Positions 24,925 to 36,882 are shown, counted from the first letter of the stretch. The stretch is DNA of 64,000 bases from Gemmiger formicilis (GCF_018784445.1 NZ_WQOH01000026.1:33220-97219); one strand, 5' to 3'. A program made the numbers and translations. The notes: generated by a model from the sequence alone, not told the origin.

Positions 24925-26298
24925 ATGTATTACCCGGACGTCCCGGCTTTGGAGCCGGATGAATTGAACCTGCTCTGCAATGAGTATATGGAGCATAACG
25001 CCACGCTGGATCCGCATCTGGCGGATCAGATGGGCGTCAAGCGCGGCCTGCGCAATCTGGACGGCACCGGCGTACTGGCCGGCATCACGAACGTGTCCAA
25101 CGTCATTGGCTATGACAAGAAGCCGGACGGCACCATCGCGCCCATCCCGGGCCGGCTGGTCTACCGCGGCATCGACATTGACACGCTGGCCGCCGAGGCC
25201 GACGCCCACGACCGCTTCATGTTTGAGGAGGTCATCTGGCTGCTGCTGTTCGGCTCTCTGCCCACCCAGGAGCAGTACGCCAAGTTCCGCAAGCTGCTGG
25301 AGCATCACCGCGAGCTGCCCCAGGGCTTTGCCGACGACATGATCTTAAACTCCCCTTCCCCCAACCTGATGAACAAGATGGCGCGAAGCGTGTTAGCCAT
25401 GTACAGCTATGACGAGCACGCCGAGGATAACAGCCTGCCCAACATCCTGCGTCAAAGCATCAACCTGATTGCCGAGCTGCCCACGATGATGGTCAACGCC
25501 TACCAGATCAAGCGCCGCGTCTACGACCGCAGCAGTATGTACTTCCACCTGCCCACCGAGGGCCAGAGCACAGCCGAACATATTTTGAGCACCTACCGCG
25601 CCGACCAGAAGTTCACCCATGAGGAGGCGCGGCTGCTGGATCTGTGCCTGCTGGTCCATGCGGATCACGGCGGCGGTAACTGCTCGACTTTCACCTGCCG
25701 CGTGCTGTCCAGCTCCGGCACCGACACCTATGCGGCCATCTCGTCAGCCATCGGCGCGCTGAAAGGCCCCAAGCACGGCGGCGCGAACCTGAAGGTCATG
25801 CACCAGCTGGACTACATTTTGGAGAACGTCGAAGATCCTACCAACGACGACGAGGTCCGCGAGTTCCTGCGCAAGATCATCCGCAAGGAGCGCGGTGACG
25901 GCAGCGGCTTAATTTACGGCATGGGCCACGCGGTCTACACGTTAAGCGACCCGCGTGCCCAGATCCTCAAGACCCACGCCAAGAGTCTGGCCTACAAGAA
26001 CGGCTATGACGAGGAATACGAGATGCTGTGCAGCATCGAGCGGCTGGCCCCCCAGGTCTTTGCCGAGGAAAAGCACGGCCCGAAGAAGGTCTGCGCCAAC
26101 GTTGACCTGTTCAGCGGGTTGATTTACAGAATGCTGGGCATCAGCGAGGATCTGTTCACCCCGCTGTTTGCCATTGCCCGTGTGCCCGGCTGGTGCGCCC
26201 ACCGCGTGGAGGAAGTGGAGTTTGCGAACCGCATCATCCGCCCCGCCTACCAGTACGTCGGCCACCCGCAAGCGTATGTGGCGCTGGAAGAGAGATAA
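24925..26298 (+). CDS. gltA: Citrate synthase
   Basis: 457-aa enzyme condensing oxaloacetate and acetyl-CoA. RGIDIDTLA, HADHGGGNCSTFTCRVLSSSGTD with the first catalytic His, and LKGPKHGGANLKV with the second are the family hallmarks. YGMGHAVYTLSDPRAQILK and PWC..HRVEE-type C-terminal motifs follow. The start at 24925 is preferred over 24877; GAGGGG lies upstream. It is divergent from icd/acn. The intergenic region has TTGAC near 24806 ahead of TATACTATAAAAT. The three genes form the oxidative half of an incomplete TCA cycle feeding glutamate synthesis. Confidence 0.94.
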   Translation: MYYPDVPALEPDELNLLCNEYMEHNATLDPHLADQMGVKRGLRNLDGTGVLAGITNVSNVIGYDKKPDGTIAPIPGRLVYRGIDIDTLAAEADAHDRFMFEEVIWLLLFGSLPTQEQYAKFRKLLEHHRELPQGFADDMILNSPSPNLMNKMARSVLAMYSYDEHAEDNSLPNILRQSINLIAELPTMMVNAYQIKRRVYDRSSMYFHLPTEGQSTAEHILSTYRADQKFTHEEARLLDLCLLVHADHGGGNCSTFTCRVLSSSGTDTYAAISSAIGALKGPKHGGANLKVMHQLDYILENVEDPTNDDEVREFLRKIIRKERGDGSGLIYGMGHAVYTLSDPRAQILKTHAKSLAYKNGYDEEYEMLCSIERLAPQVFAEEKHGPKKVCANVDLFSGLIYRMLGISEDLFTPLFAIARVPGWCAHRVEEVEFANRIIRPAYQYVGHPQAYVALEER

Positions 26299-26411
26299 GG
26301 TATATTCCCGGTGCAGCTGCAAGCAGCACTTTTCCCCCTCAGAATTCCCTTGCATTTCCCCGCTATTTTTGGTATAGTATTTCCTGTTTTCATTGCAACA
26401 AGGAGATTTTT

Positions 26412-27155
26412 ATGCCTGAACGCGCCAACAAAAGAGAAAAACGGCTGGCTATGCTCGTGGTAGCGGCGGTGGTCGTCGTGACGGTGCTGCTCATTGTGGA
26501 GACCTTCCGCCTGCTGCTGCCCGGCCTGTGGAGCGCGTTTTCCGCCGGGGACGAGCAGGCCCTCAGCGCCTATCTGACCAGCCAGGGGCGGCTGCGCAGT
26601 TTTCTGACGCTGTGGTTTCTGGCCGTCGTGCAGGTGCTTTCGCTGGTCATTCCCGCCATGCCGGTGCAGCTGGCGGCGGGGCTTGCCTATGGGCCGTGGC
26701 TCGGCTTTTTGACGAGCTTTTCCGCCTCTGCCGTCGCCAACATGAGCGTCTACTTACTGGCCCGGCGGCTGGCCCCGGTCATCCGGCGCCTGGTGGCCGA
26801 CAACCCCAAGGCTGCGAAGCTGCTGGACAGCGTGCGCAGCAGCAAGGACCCCTGGTTTTACACGATTCTGGCGTTCATCACGCCGGGGCTGCCCAACGGC
26901 ATCATCCCCTACGCCGCCGCCAACGCCGGGATGCGCCCCAAGCAGTTTTTGGCGGCCATCTTCATCAGCCTGCCCTTTCCCACCCTGCTGACCTGCGCGG
27001 CCGGCAGCTTTATCCTGGAGGGAAACTGGATGCTGACCGTGCTGGTGGGCGTGGTGCTGTTCAGTTTTGTGGGCATTCTGTTCTTCAACCGCACCCGGCT
27101 CATCGCCCGGGCGCACCAACTCAACGATAACCGCAAGAAAAAAGCCGGGGCATGA
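26412..27155 (+). CDS. TVP38/TMEM64 (VTT-domain) membrane protein
   Basis: 247-aa polytopic membrane protein. The first helix (AMLVVAAVVVVTVLLIVETF) is followed by a re-entrant-type VTT/SNARE-associated core: MPVQLAAGLAYGPWLGFLTSFSASAVANMSVYLLARR, then FITPGLPNGIIPYAAANAGM. These are the F/G-x-x-x-P-x-x-P-x-x-x-x-x-x-A-G elements of DedA-related lipid scramblase-like proteins. ATG at 26412 follows AAGGAG. Role in membrane lipid or small-molecule transport is inferred from the family. Confidence 0.88.
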   Translation: MPERANKREKRLAMLVVAAVVVVTVLLIVETFRLLLPGLWSAFSAGDEQALSAYLTSQGRLRSFLTLWFLAVVQVLSLVIPAMPVQLAAGLAYGPWLGFLTSFSASAVANMSVYLLARRLAPVIRRLVADNPKAAKLLDSVRSSKDPWFYTILAFITPGLPNGIIPYAAANAGMRPKQFLAAIFISLPFPTLLTCAAGSFILEGNWMLTVLVGVVLFSFVGILFFNRTRLIARAHQLNDNRKKKAGA

Positions 27156-27171
27156 AAGCCTCGGCTTTTTT
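27138..27171 (+). terminator. Terminator overlapping the VTT gene stop
   Basis: AAAAAAGCCGGGGC pairs with GCCTCGGCTTTTTT around ATGAAA. The stop codon lies in the loop. Confidence 0.85.
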
Positions 27172-27216
27172 ATAAAGGTTTCCCCTAAGGGGGAAGGCAT
27201 CGCCCTCTACAGCGCG

Positions 27217-27549
27217 TTACCCAAACACCACCTGCACCAGCACCATATACAGCGCCGTGCCTGCGGCGATGCTCAACAATGTATTCTTCTTCCACAAATG
27301 CAGACCTACCACCGCGGCGGCAGCAATAAGTTCCGGCAGGCCATGGTTCGGGCCGAACAGGTCCACGCCGCGCAGGCAGTAGACCACCAGCATCGCCATG
27401 ATGGCGCAGGGCAGCACACCCGCGAGGTAGACAATAAACCTTGGTGTGGGCCGCCCGCCGCCGAACACCACAAAGGGCAAAAACCGTATCAGCGCCGTCA
27501 CGCCCGCGACCACCGCCACAAGCAGCGCACCGTGTACATCAAACGGCAT
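27217..27549 (-). CDS. azlD: AzlD-family branched-chain amino acid exporter subunit
   Basis: 110-aa small membrane protein with four hydrophobic segments (ALLVAVVAGVTALIRFLPF, YLAGVLPCAIMAMLVVYCL, LIAAAAVVGLHLW, SIAAGTALYMVLVQVVF). It overlaps azlC by 11 nt, the standard azlCD arrangement. AzlD partners AzlC in branched-chain amino acid (and azaleucine) efflux across the cytoplasmic membrane. Confidence 0.9.
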   Translation of the reverse strand: MPFDVHGALLVAVVAGVTALIRFLPFVVFGGGRPTPRFIVYLAGVLPCAIMAMLVVYCLRGVDLFGPNHGLPELIAAAAVVGLHLWKKNTLLSIAAGTALYMVLVQVVFG

Positions 27550-28234
27550 GGTCGGCCTCCTTTTTCTCGGTAACTTTACGCAGCAGCGTCAAGGCCGCCG
27601 TAATGCCCAGCATGGAAGGGATCAGGAAATTGCTGCTGCCGAAAATCAAAAGGCAGACCAGCGAGACACCCAGCCCCACCAGCGCGGGGGTGTGGTCCCT
27701 GCTTGCCTTCCACTGCTCGGTCATGACGACGAGGAACAGCGCGGTCATGGAAAAATCGATGCCGGTGGTATCAAAAGGAAGCACGCTGCCCAGCAGCGCC
27801 CCCGCCACGCAGCCCACAACCCAGTAAAACTGATCCAGCAGCGACACCCAGAAAAAGTATCTGCTCTGGTCAACGCCCTCGGGCGCGTCGCCGCTGCACA
27901 CAACGGAGTAAGTCTCATCAGTCAAGGCAAAAATCAGGTACGGCTTAGCCGCGCCGGTATTTTTATAACGTTCCAACATCGAAATGCCGTAAAATAGATG
28001 CCGCGCGTTGACCATCAGCGTCATGAGCGCCGCCGAGATCAGCGACGCGCCGCCCGCCAATAAATCGATCGTGACATACTGCATACTGCCCGCATAGATC
28101 AGGCCGCCCATGGCCAGCGCCCAGCCCGCGCCGTAACCCTTGCTTTGCAGCAGCACGCCAAAGCCCAGCCCCAGCACGATGTACCCCGCCATGATGGGCA
28201 CAGAGCGCACAAAGGCGTATTTGAACGTTTTCAA
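27539..28234 (-). CDS. azlC: AzlC-family branched-chain amino acid exporter
   Basis: 231-aa membrane permease. GYIVLGLGFGVLLQSKGYG, AGSMQYVTIDLLAGGASLISAALMTLMVNARHLFYGISM and FWVSLLDQFYWVVGCVAGALLG are the conserved AzlC helices and the NARHLFYG loop. The start codon appears to be TTG at 28234 behind AAGGGG. Forms the exporter with the overlapping downstream azlD. Confidence 0.92.
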   Translation of the reverse strand: MKTFKYAFVRSVPIMAGYIVLGLGFGVLLQSKGYGAGWALAMGGLIYAGSMQYVTIDLLAGGASLISAALMTLMVNARHLFYGISMLERYKNTGAAKPYLIFALTDETYSVVCSGDAPEGVDQSRYFFWVSLLDQFYWVVGCVAGALLGSVLPFDTTGIDFSMTALFLVVMTEQWKASRDHTPALVGLGVSLVCLLIFGSSNFLIPSMLGITAALTLLRKVTEKKEADHAV

Positions 28235-28309
28235 CTTCCCATTTCCCCTTCAACCTACCAAATTGCTATGTTGGCTAGTATAGCACAAAAAAATTCCCTA
28301 TGCAACAAA

Positions 28310-28450
28310 AAAGGCTTCCCCCGAGAGGGAAGCTGTCCGCGAAGCAGACTGATGCGGGGCAAGCGTGCCAATGCAGCCCATTATCGGGCAGTCATGGCAA
28401 ATCCGCCCCTCATCCGGCTCTTCGCGCCACCTTCCCCCAAAAGGGGAAGG
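28310..28450. repeat. Intergenic repeat, family A
   Basis: GGCTTCCCCCGAGAGGGAAGC at one end and CACCTTCCCCCAAAAGGGGAAGG at the other, with GCCCCTCATCCGGCTC between. Lies between azlC and the Hsp70 gene. Confidence 0.7.
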
Positions 28451-28455
28451 CAAAA

Positions 28456-30231
<1,776 letters not shown>

Positions 30232-30425
30232 GGTGGTGTTTGTCCTTTCAAAAAAGACAATTTTAACTCTTGTTTCTATTGTAACGTTTGCCGCAGGAAA
30301 ATGTGTTGCGATTTCGTAAATATTACAGTGATTTTTATAAAAGTAAGTTATCTGCAATTTTCCGTTGACGCTTTTTGTCTGGCGTGCTATATTTAGTTTA
30401 ACGCACTAAAGAGGGGGAATTTTTC

Positions 30426-31013
30426 ATGGCACGCACCGCGACTGTGACCCGCAACACGCGGGAGACGCAGATCACGCTGATCATCAACCTGGACGGCACC
30501 GGCAAGGCAGACCTGCACACCGGCATTGGCTTTTTTGACCATATGCTGGACGGCTTTGCCCGCCACGGCCTGTTTGACTTGAGCGTGACCTGCCACGGCG
30601 ATCTGGACGTTGACTGCCACCACACGATCGAGGATATCGGCATTGCGCTGGGCACCGCCATCAAGGAGGCCCTCGGCGACAAGGCAGGTCTTGTGCGGTA
30701 CGGCAGCTGCCTTTTGCCCATGGATGAGACGCTGGCGCTCTGCGCCGTGGATCTGGGCGGGCGGCCCTACTTTGTGTACGACGCTGCCTTTGCCGGGCAG
30801 AGCTGCGGCGGCATGGACACCCAGATGGCGCGGGAGTTTTTCTACGCGGTATCGTACAGCGCCATGATGAATCTGCATTTGAAAGTGCTGTACGGCGAGA
30901 ACGACCACCACAAGTTGGAGGCCATGTTCAAAGCCTTTGCCAAAGCCCTGGACGCTGCCACCCGCAAGGATGCGCGGATCGACGGCGTGTTATCGACAAA
31001 GGGGACGCTGTAA
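30426..31013 (+). CDS. hisB: Imidazoleglycerol-phosphate dehydratase
   Basis: 195-aa monofunctional HisB of the histidine pathway, forming imidazole-acetol phosphate. TGIGFFDHMLDGFARHG with DLDVDCHHTIEDIGIALG near residue 60 and the C-terminal ENDHHKLEAMFKAFAKAL carry the metal-binding His/Glu clusters. Full length. The start is preceded by AAGAGGGGG. It stands alone from other his genes and lies upstream of glyA with a repeat in between. Confidence 0.94.
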   Translation: MARTATVTRNTRETQITLIINLDGTGKADLHTGIGFFDHMLDGFARHGLFDLSVTCHGDLDVDCHHTIEDIGIALGTAIKEALGDKAGLVRYGSCLLPMDETLALCAVDLGGRPYFVYDAAFAGQSCGGMDTQMAREFFYAVSYSAMMNLHLKVLYGENDHHKLEAMFKAFAKALDAATRKDARIDGVLSTKGTL

Positions 31014-31029
31014 GGGAAATGTTCGGCGG

Positions 31030-31100
31030 TGGAAACGACGGGCGCATATAGAATGCGCCCCTACGGTAGGGGCGGATTCCATATCCGCCCGTGCCCGTTT
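31030..31100. repeat. GC-rich intergenic repeat, family B
   Basis: GGGCGCATATAGAATGCGCCC followed by GTAGGGGCGGATTCC and ATATCCGCCCG, two inverted words with a TAGGGGC core. Between hisB and glyA, so it would be part of a shared transcript if they form an operon. Confidence 0.65.
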
Positions 31101-31136
31101 TCCGCCGTTGGCAGATATAATAGGAGGGAAAGCAGT

Positions 31137-32393
<1,257 letters not shown>

Positions 32394-32414
32394 TTTTGAG
32401 CAATAAATAAACCG

Positions 32415-32449
32415 TCCCGCCGAGGTGTATACCTCGGCGGGATTTTTTT
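32415..32449 (+). terminator. glyA terminator
   Basis: TCCCGCCGAGGT (32415-32426) pairs with ACCTCGGCGGGA (32431-32442), then TTTTTTT. Confidence 0.93.
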
Positions 32450-32512
32450 GTGGGTGGTTGGGGCAAGGTTGTAAAGCCCCTCAGGCCGAGCGAAGCGAAG
32501 GTCGGAGGAGCT

Positions 32513-33925
32513 TTACCCATTGCCGGGTGCGCAAAGCCACGCCCTTGCCAGCGCCTGGGCAACCCTTTCCACATCTTCCTCCCGCAGCGCGGAATACCCC
32601 GCCACAACCGTATCCTCCCGGCACAGCTCGGGGCGGGCCAGGTAATACTCACTCAATCCCCGCAGCCGCACGCCCTGCTGCGCAGCGGCGGCCACCATGG
32701 CCCGCTCGCCGCCAGCGCCGGGCAGCGTCAGCAGAAAGTGCAGGCCGCTGTGTACGCCGTCCAGCTCGACGCCGGGCAGGGCCGCGCGCAGCGCCGCCGC
32801 GAATGCCTCCATACGGCGCTTGTAAGCAAGGCGCATCCGGGCCAGGTGCCGGGTAAAATACCCGCCCGCCATGAACTCGCAAAGGGTCTGCTGCTCAAAC
32901 CGGCTGACCGTGTTCGCATAGGTCGCAAAATCGCGGCGGTAGCGGGCCAACAAGCTTTGTGGCAGCACCATACAGGCAATGCGGATGCCCGGTGCAAGGC
33001 TTTTGGAAAAGGTCGTCAGGTAGACGACCGGGCCGTCCGGGCCTGCCATGCCCTGCAAGCTGGGCAAAGGCCGCGTATCAAAGCGAAACTCCGAGTCGTA
33101 GTCGTCCTCCAAAATGTACCGCCCGGGCTGTGCCGCCGCCCAGGCCAGCAGCTGGGCGCGGCGGGGCGCGGGCATCGTGACGCCGGTCGGGAAATGATGG
33201 CTCGGCGTCAGGTAGCAGAGGTTCGCGCCGCTCTTTTCCAGCGCGGCGGCGGGTAAGCCCTCACGGTCGATGTCCACCAGCGTGCAGGGGATGCCGCTGT
33301 TCTGCAAGACCGTCCGCGTGCGGGAGTATCCGGGGTTTTCGATGGCCGCCATCCCATCATGGAACAGGTGCGCCAGGCAGCCCAGCAGGTACTCAATACC
33401 TGCGCCGACGACGATTTGTTCCGGTGTGCAGTCCACGCCGCGGTACACCGACAAATATTCGGCGATCTGCGCCCGCAGCGGCGCGTCGCCCTGCATCTCG
33501 CCGCGCTGTAAAAGCTCGGGCCGCTGGTAGAGCAGTTCTTTCTGGATGCGCCCCCAGCTGTGTGCCGGGAACAGCGCCGTGTCCACACTGCCGGTGGACA
33601 GGTCATACAGCGGCACAGGACCCGCCGGTGCAGCGGGTGGCGGCACCGGGGCGGCGGGGGTGCGGCGGGCGCGGCTGTGCAGCATACCGTAGGTGCTCTG
33701 CACGTAAAAGCCGCTGCGGGGGCGCGCCTCGGCCAGCCCCTCGGCGGCCAGCATCTGGTAGGCTGTGTCCACCGTGTTGACGCTGACGCCCTGCTGCGCG
33801 GCCATGGTGCGGCGGCCCGGCAGCGGCGTACCGGCGGCACGCTGCCCAGTACGTATTTCATCCGCCAGGGCGGCGTAAAGCTGCTCATACAGCGGTGCTT
33901 TTTGGCTGGGGTCCAGTTCGATCAT
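32513..33925 (-). CDS. MocR/PdxR-type GntR regulator with aminotransferase domain
   Basis: 470-aa chimeric regulator. The N-terminal GntR winged helix (about 1-75; APLYEQLYAALADEIRTGQ, LPGRRTMAAQQGVSVNTVDTAYQML) is joined by a linker to a fold-type I aminotransferase-like domain. That domain contains VVGAGIEYLLGCLAH, ILEDDYDSEFRF and the PLP lysine region YLTTFSKSLAPGIRIACMVLP. ATG at 33925 follows GAAGGAG. PdxR-type members sense pyridoxal phosphate and control vitamin B6 synthesis or uptake. It is divergent from an ECF S component, its probable target. Confidence 0.92.
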   Translation of the reverse strand: MIELDPSQKAPLYEQLYAALADEIRTGQRAAGTPLPGRRTMAAQQGVSVNTVDTAYQMLAAEGLAEARPRSGFYVQSTYGMLHSRARRTPAAPVPPPAAPAGPVPLYDLSTGSVDTALFPAHSWGRIQKELLYQRPELLQRGEMQGDAPLRAQIAEYLSVYRGVDCTPEQIVVGAGIEYLLGCLAHLFHDGMAAIENPGYSRTRTVLQNSGIPCTLVDIDREGLPAAALEKSGANLCYLTPSHHFPTGVTMPAPRRAQLLAWAAAQPGRYILEDDYDSEFRFDTRPLPSLQGMAGPDGPVVYLTTFSKSLAPGIRIACMVLPQSLLARYRRDFATYANTVSRFEQQTLCEFMAGGYFTRHLARMRLAYKRRMEAFAAALRAALPGVELDGVHSGLHFLLTLPGAGGERAMVAAAAQQGVRLRGLSEYYLARPELCREDTVVAGYSALREEDVERVAQALARAWLCAPGNG

Positions 33926-34058
33926 CGTTTGCTCCTTCATCTGGCCCTATAAAAAATTCAAAAACTGGGCATTTATTTGGAACCAGAAATTTGTATAATA
34001 AAAACATACCTTCCCGGAAGGAAAATGTCAATAAGAAAATTAGGGGGAGTTAAGAATC

Positions 34059-34712
34059 ATGTCTACCGCAACGATTTGGCTGCTGTTTTTTGTCGTAGTA
34101 GCCCTGACACTGCTGATCGCAGCGCTGACCAAAACCAAGTTCACCGTCCAGAAAATCAGCATCATCGGCATCATGGCTGCCCTGAGCTTTGTCGCCTATG
34201 AGTTTTTCCGCATCCCGAATGTGTTCGGCACTGGGTCCAGCTTCCACCTGGGCAACACCTTCACGGCGCTGACCGCCATGCTGCTGGACGGCGTTTCCGG
34301 CGGTCTGGCCGGTGCCATCGGCCTGGCGCTGGCGGATATCGTGGCCGGTGACCCTGGCTACGCCATCACCAGCTTTATCCTGAAATTTATTATCGGCCTG
34401 GTCTGCGGTGCGGTGGCCCACAAGGTCATCCACCTCAAAACCTTCCCCACAGACAACAAGGTCAAGTATGTGGCCGCCGTCACGGCATCTGCGTTCAGCG
34501 GCCTGCTGGTCAACGTGTTTACCGATCCGTTCGTCGGCTATTTCCGCAACCTGTACATCTTTGGCCAGCCTGCAGAGTTTGTCTCCGTCGTGACCAAGAT
34601 CACCAGCGGCGTCACGCTGGTCAACTCGCTGCTCTCCACCGTCTGCGCAGTCATCCTGTACATCGCCCTGCGCCCCGCGCTGGAAAAGGCGCATCTGCTG
34701 CCGAAGGAGTAA
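34059..34712 (+). CDS. ECF transporter S component (vitamin uptake, possibly B6)
   Basis: 217-aa membrane protein with about six helices, the S-component fold. ISIIGIMAALSFVAYEFFRIPNVFG near residue 30 carries the Ala-motif helix that docks on EcfT. SSFHLGNTFTALTAMLLDGVSGGLAGAIGLALADIVAGDP is the substrate-facing part. FTDPFVGYFRNLYIFGQPAE and ITSGVTLVNSLLSTVCAVILY complete it. No EcfA or EcfT gene is adjacent, so it must use a shared module. Because a PdxR-type regulator lies divergently, pyridoxine or another B6 vitamer is the best guess (inference). TATAAT at 33994 lacks a good -35 element, fitting activator-dependent expression. Confidence 0.85.
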   Translation: MSTATIWLLFFVVVALTLLIAALTKTKFTVQKISIIGIMAALSFVAYEFFRIPNVFGTGSSFHLGNTFTALTAMLLDGVSGGLAGAIGLALADIVAGDPGYAITSFILKFIIGLVCGAVAHKVIHLKTFPTDNKVKYVAAVTASAFSGLLVNVFTDPFVGYFRNLYIFGQPAEFVSVVTKITSGVTLVNSLLSTVCAVILYIALRPALEKAHLLPKE

Positions 34713-34774
34713 ATTTTAAGCCTTTTCCCTTGGGGAAAGGCCTTAATAAACAACGCCATCCTCCATTTCTGTTT

Positions 34775-34798
34775 ACCCCCGCTTCGGCGGGGTTTTTG
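34775..34798 (+). terminator. ECF S-component terminator
   Basis: CCCCGC-TTC-GGCGGGG followed by TTTTT. A second weak hairpin CCTTTTCCC..GGGAAAGG lies just after the stop codon. Confidence 0.85.
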
Positions 34799-34916
34799 TT
34801 TTTGCTGGAAAATTATGTAAAAATTGCGAAAAGACTTCCTTTTACAGTGGATTTGTAGTAAAATTGGGTTATATATTCTGTAAATGTTACACGTCCCAAC
34901 GCGAAAGGAATCTTTC

Positions 34917-36191
34917 ATGGCAGGCAAAACCAAGTCAAAATCCAAAAAGCGGCCGCTGGATATGCGCAGCAAAATGTATCTGGTGCTGGCCCTGTGCAGC
35001 GTGATGCTGCTGGTCAGCATCGGCGTGGCGCTGGCGCTCATCGGCGGGCTGGACCTCGGCAAAGCGGATGGGGAAAGCACCTCCACGGTGGACAGCGCAT
35101 CCATGGTGACCGAGAGCGGTTATAATAAAGAGGAAAACACCATCGACACCCAGGCGTACACCTCCACGATTTTGGAGGAAAGCGCCGACGCAGGCGAAAG
35201 CTACATAGACGAGACTCTGTTTTTGGGCGACAGCAACACGGCGCGTATGTACCGTATGTTCGACTATTGCTCCTACGATAACGCCATCGGTTCTGTGGGC
35301 ATGAGCGCCCGCAACCTGGCCACCTTTGCCTGCGTGCAGCTGAGCACCTCATCAAGCTATGTGACAATGTCCCAGGCGGTGGCAAAATTGCAGCCCCGCC
35401 GGGTCATTTTGACTTTTGGCACCAACGACCTGAATCCCAGCTACAAAGCAGCGGATTTCGTCAAGAATTATCAGGCGGGCATCGAGACCGTTGTTGCGGC
35501 CTACCCCAGCGTGGATATCCTCGTCAACTCCATCCCGCCCATCGGGCAGCAGCACTCCAACCAGAGCCTGACCCAGACCCAGGTGGACGAGTACAACAAG
35601 GCCCTGGTGGAAATGTGCCAGGAGAAGGGCTGGAAGTTCCTGAACAGCGCCGAGGTTCTGAAGGACGCCGCCACCGGCTACGCCAAGAGCGGCTATGTGG
35701 AGACGAGCGACGGCATCCACCTGACCCGCAGCGCGATGGATGCACTGTTCAACTATATCCGCACCCACAGCTATATCACGGAGGATGACCGCCCGGCGCT
35801 GACCACCATCCCCAAGCACACAGGCGACAAGGACGCCGTCACCTACACGGTGCCGGTCGTCAGTTCCACCGCCAGCACCGAGGAACCGGTCTCCTCTGAA
35901 TCTGAGTATATCGAGGACAGCAGTTCTTCCGAGGAAAACGTCAATTACGTCGAGGCCACCCCCACACCGGAGCCGGTGATTGAGGAAACGCCGACTCCCA
36001 CACCGGAAGCCGCCCCCACGCCGGAAGTCACCGCTACGCCGGAGCCGACGGCCGTACCTACCGAGGTCCCCACGCCCACCCCGGAACCGACGGCTGTGCC
36101 CACCGCAGAGCCGGTCGTGACCGAAGCCCCGGCGGCTGAGCAGCCCTCCACCGACCAGGCGGCGGAGAAACAGCCAGCCCCGACAGAATAA
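34917..36191 (+). CDS. Membrane-anchored SGNH/GDSL hydrolase with Pro/Thr-rich tail
   Basis: 424 aa. A basic N-terminus (KTKSKSKKRP) and one hydrophobic helix at about 21-43 (LVLALCSVMLLVSIGVALALI) form a signal anchor. The esterase domain (about 90-290) has block I ETLFLGDSNTARMY with the nucleophile Ser, ILTFGTNDLNP (block III Asn) and DGIHLTRSA with the catalytic Asp-x-x-His. From about 330 the tail is TPEP/TPTP-rich, a wall-spanning linker. No LPxTG is seen. It is likely an extracytoplasmic O-acyl esterase of glycans or peptidoglycan. ATG at 34917 follows AAAGGAA. Confidence 0.85.
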   Translation: MAGKTKSKSKKRPLDMRSKMYLVLALCSVMLLVSIGVALALIGGLDLGKADGESTSTVDSASMVTESGYNKEENTIDTQAYTSTILEESADAGESYIDETLFLGDSNTARMYRMFDYCSYDNAIGSVGMSARNLATFACVQLSTSSSYVTMSQAVAKLQPRRVILTFGTNDLNPSYKAADFVKNYQAGIETVVAAYPSVDILVNSIPPIGQQHSNQSLTQTQVDEYNKALVEMCQEKGWKFLNSAEVLKDAATGYAKSGYVETSDGIHLTRSAMDALFNYIRTHSYITEDDRPALTTIPKHTGDKDAVTYTVPVVSSTASTEEPVSSESEYIEDSSSSEENVNYVEATPTPEPVIEETPTPTPEAAPTPEVTATPEPTAVPTEVPTPTPEPTAVPTAEPVVTEAPAAEQPSTDQAAEKQPAPTE

Positions 36192-36246
36192 AAAGCACAC
36201 CCCTGCACAGCAATGTCACTTCGTTAGCCTCCCAAAGAAATAGAAC

Positions 36247-36292
36247 CCAGCCCGCAGAATTACACAGCAAAGATTCTGCGGGCTGGTTTGTT
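36247..36292 (+). terminator. Terminator at the end of the chromosomal backbone
   Basis: CCAGCCCGCAGAAT (36247-36260) pairs with ATTCTGCGGGCTGG (36273-36286), followed by TTTGTTT. Beyond it the sequence becomes a patchwork of gene fragments. Confidence 0.88.
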
Positions 36293-36506
36293 TGTGGTTT
36301 CAGAAAAAATGGTACGGCAAAAAAGCGGATAGAGAAATCCGCTTAAAAGACTATTCAAAAGAGGAATTTATGCTACTCTGTAAGTGAAGCTGACCGCAGG
36401 TTTCTGCGTGAGCTTACAAGAGTCCGTTCTTCCGGGACGAATAGGAGAAATGAACCTCATAAACAAGGCTTCAACAGTACATCGTTTGTTTGCTTGTTGG
36501 TAAGCT

Positions 36507-36683
36507 TCAGATGAAAAGGCATATCGAACTCATTGGAATCTGGCAGTGGCAAGCCGGAAGCGATTCCCTCTTTTCGGAAAGGCGTTTCTTTGCCTGTTCC
36601 AGTTTCTTTTTGTCATCCCGGATACTTCGCTCTTGGTCAATCCTGTGGCATTGCAGCCATTCTTCCTGAAAATCATCCACATC
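36507..36683 (-). pseudogene. Fragment of a coiled-coil protein (relaxase-tail-like)
   Basis: The minus strand reads VDDFQEEWLQCHRIDQERS followed by a Lys/Glu-rich stretch and stops. It has no start codon of its own and no promoter. It resembles C-terminal coiled tails of mobilization proteins only in composition, so the assignment is weak. Confidence 0.3.
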
Positions 36684-36686
36684 ATT

Positions 36687-36878
36687 GCGGATGACCGCTC
36701 GTTCATCTTCAACGTGGACAAGCTGGACGAGGACGAAACCCAAGGCCAGCTTGAAGCAGGCACTGCCCTGGCGCGTAAGCTGCGCGAGATGGTCGTGCCG
36801 GAGATTCACACCAACGTGTACAAGATCATGACCGACGGCGCAGGCCACAAGCCCGCCACCGCTGCGCTGGTTCCATGA
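36687..36878 (+). pseudogene. Fragment resembling a phage major capsid protein
   Basis: The frame reads ADDRSFIFNVDKLDEDETQ then AGTALARKLREMVVPEIHTNVYKIMTDGAGHKP, about 60 residues. The DKLDEDETQ-A-AGTALAR style is what I remember from HK97-type capsid proteins of gut phages, but this is recall, not a search. No start, and upstream residues belong to other sequence, so it is a remnant. Confidence 0.35.
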
Positions 36879-36882
36879 TGGG

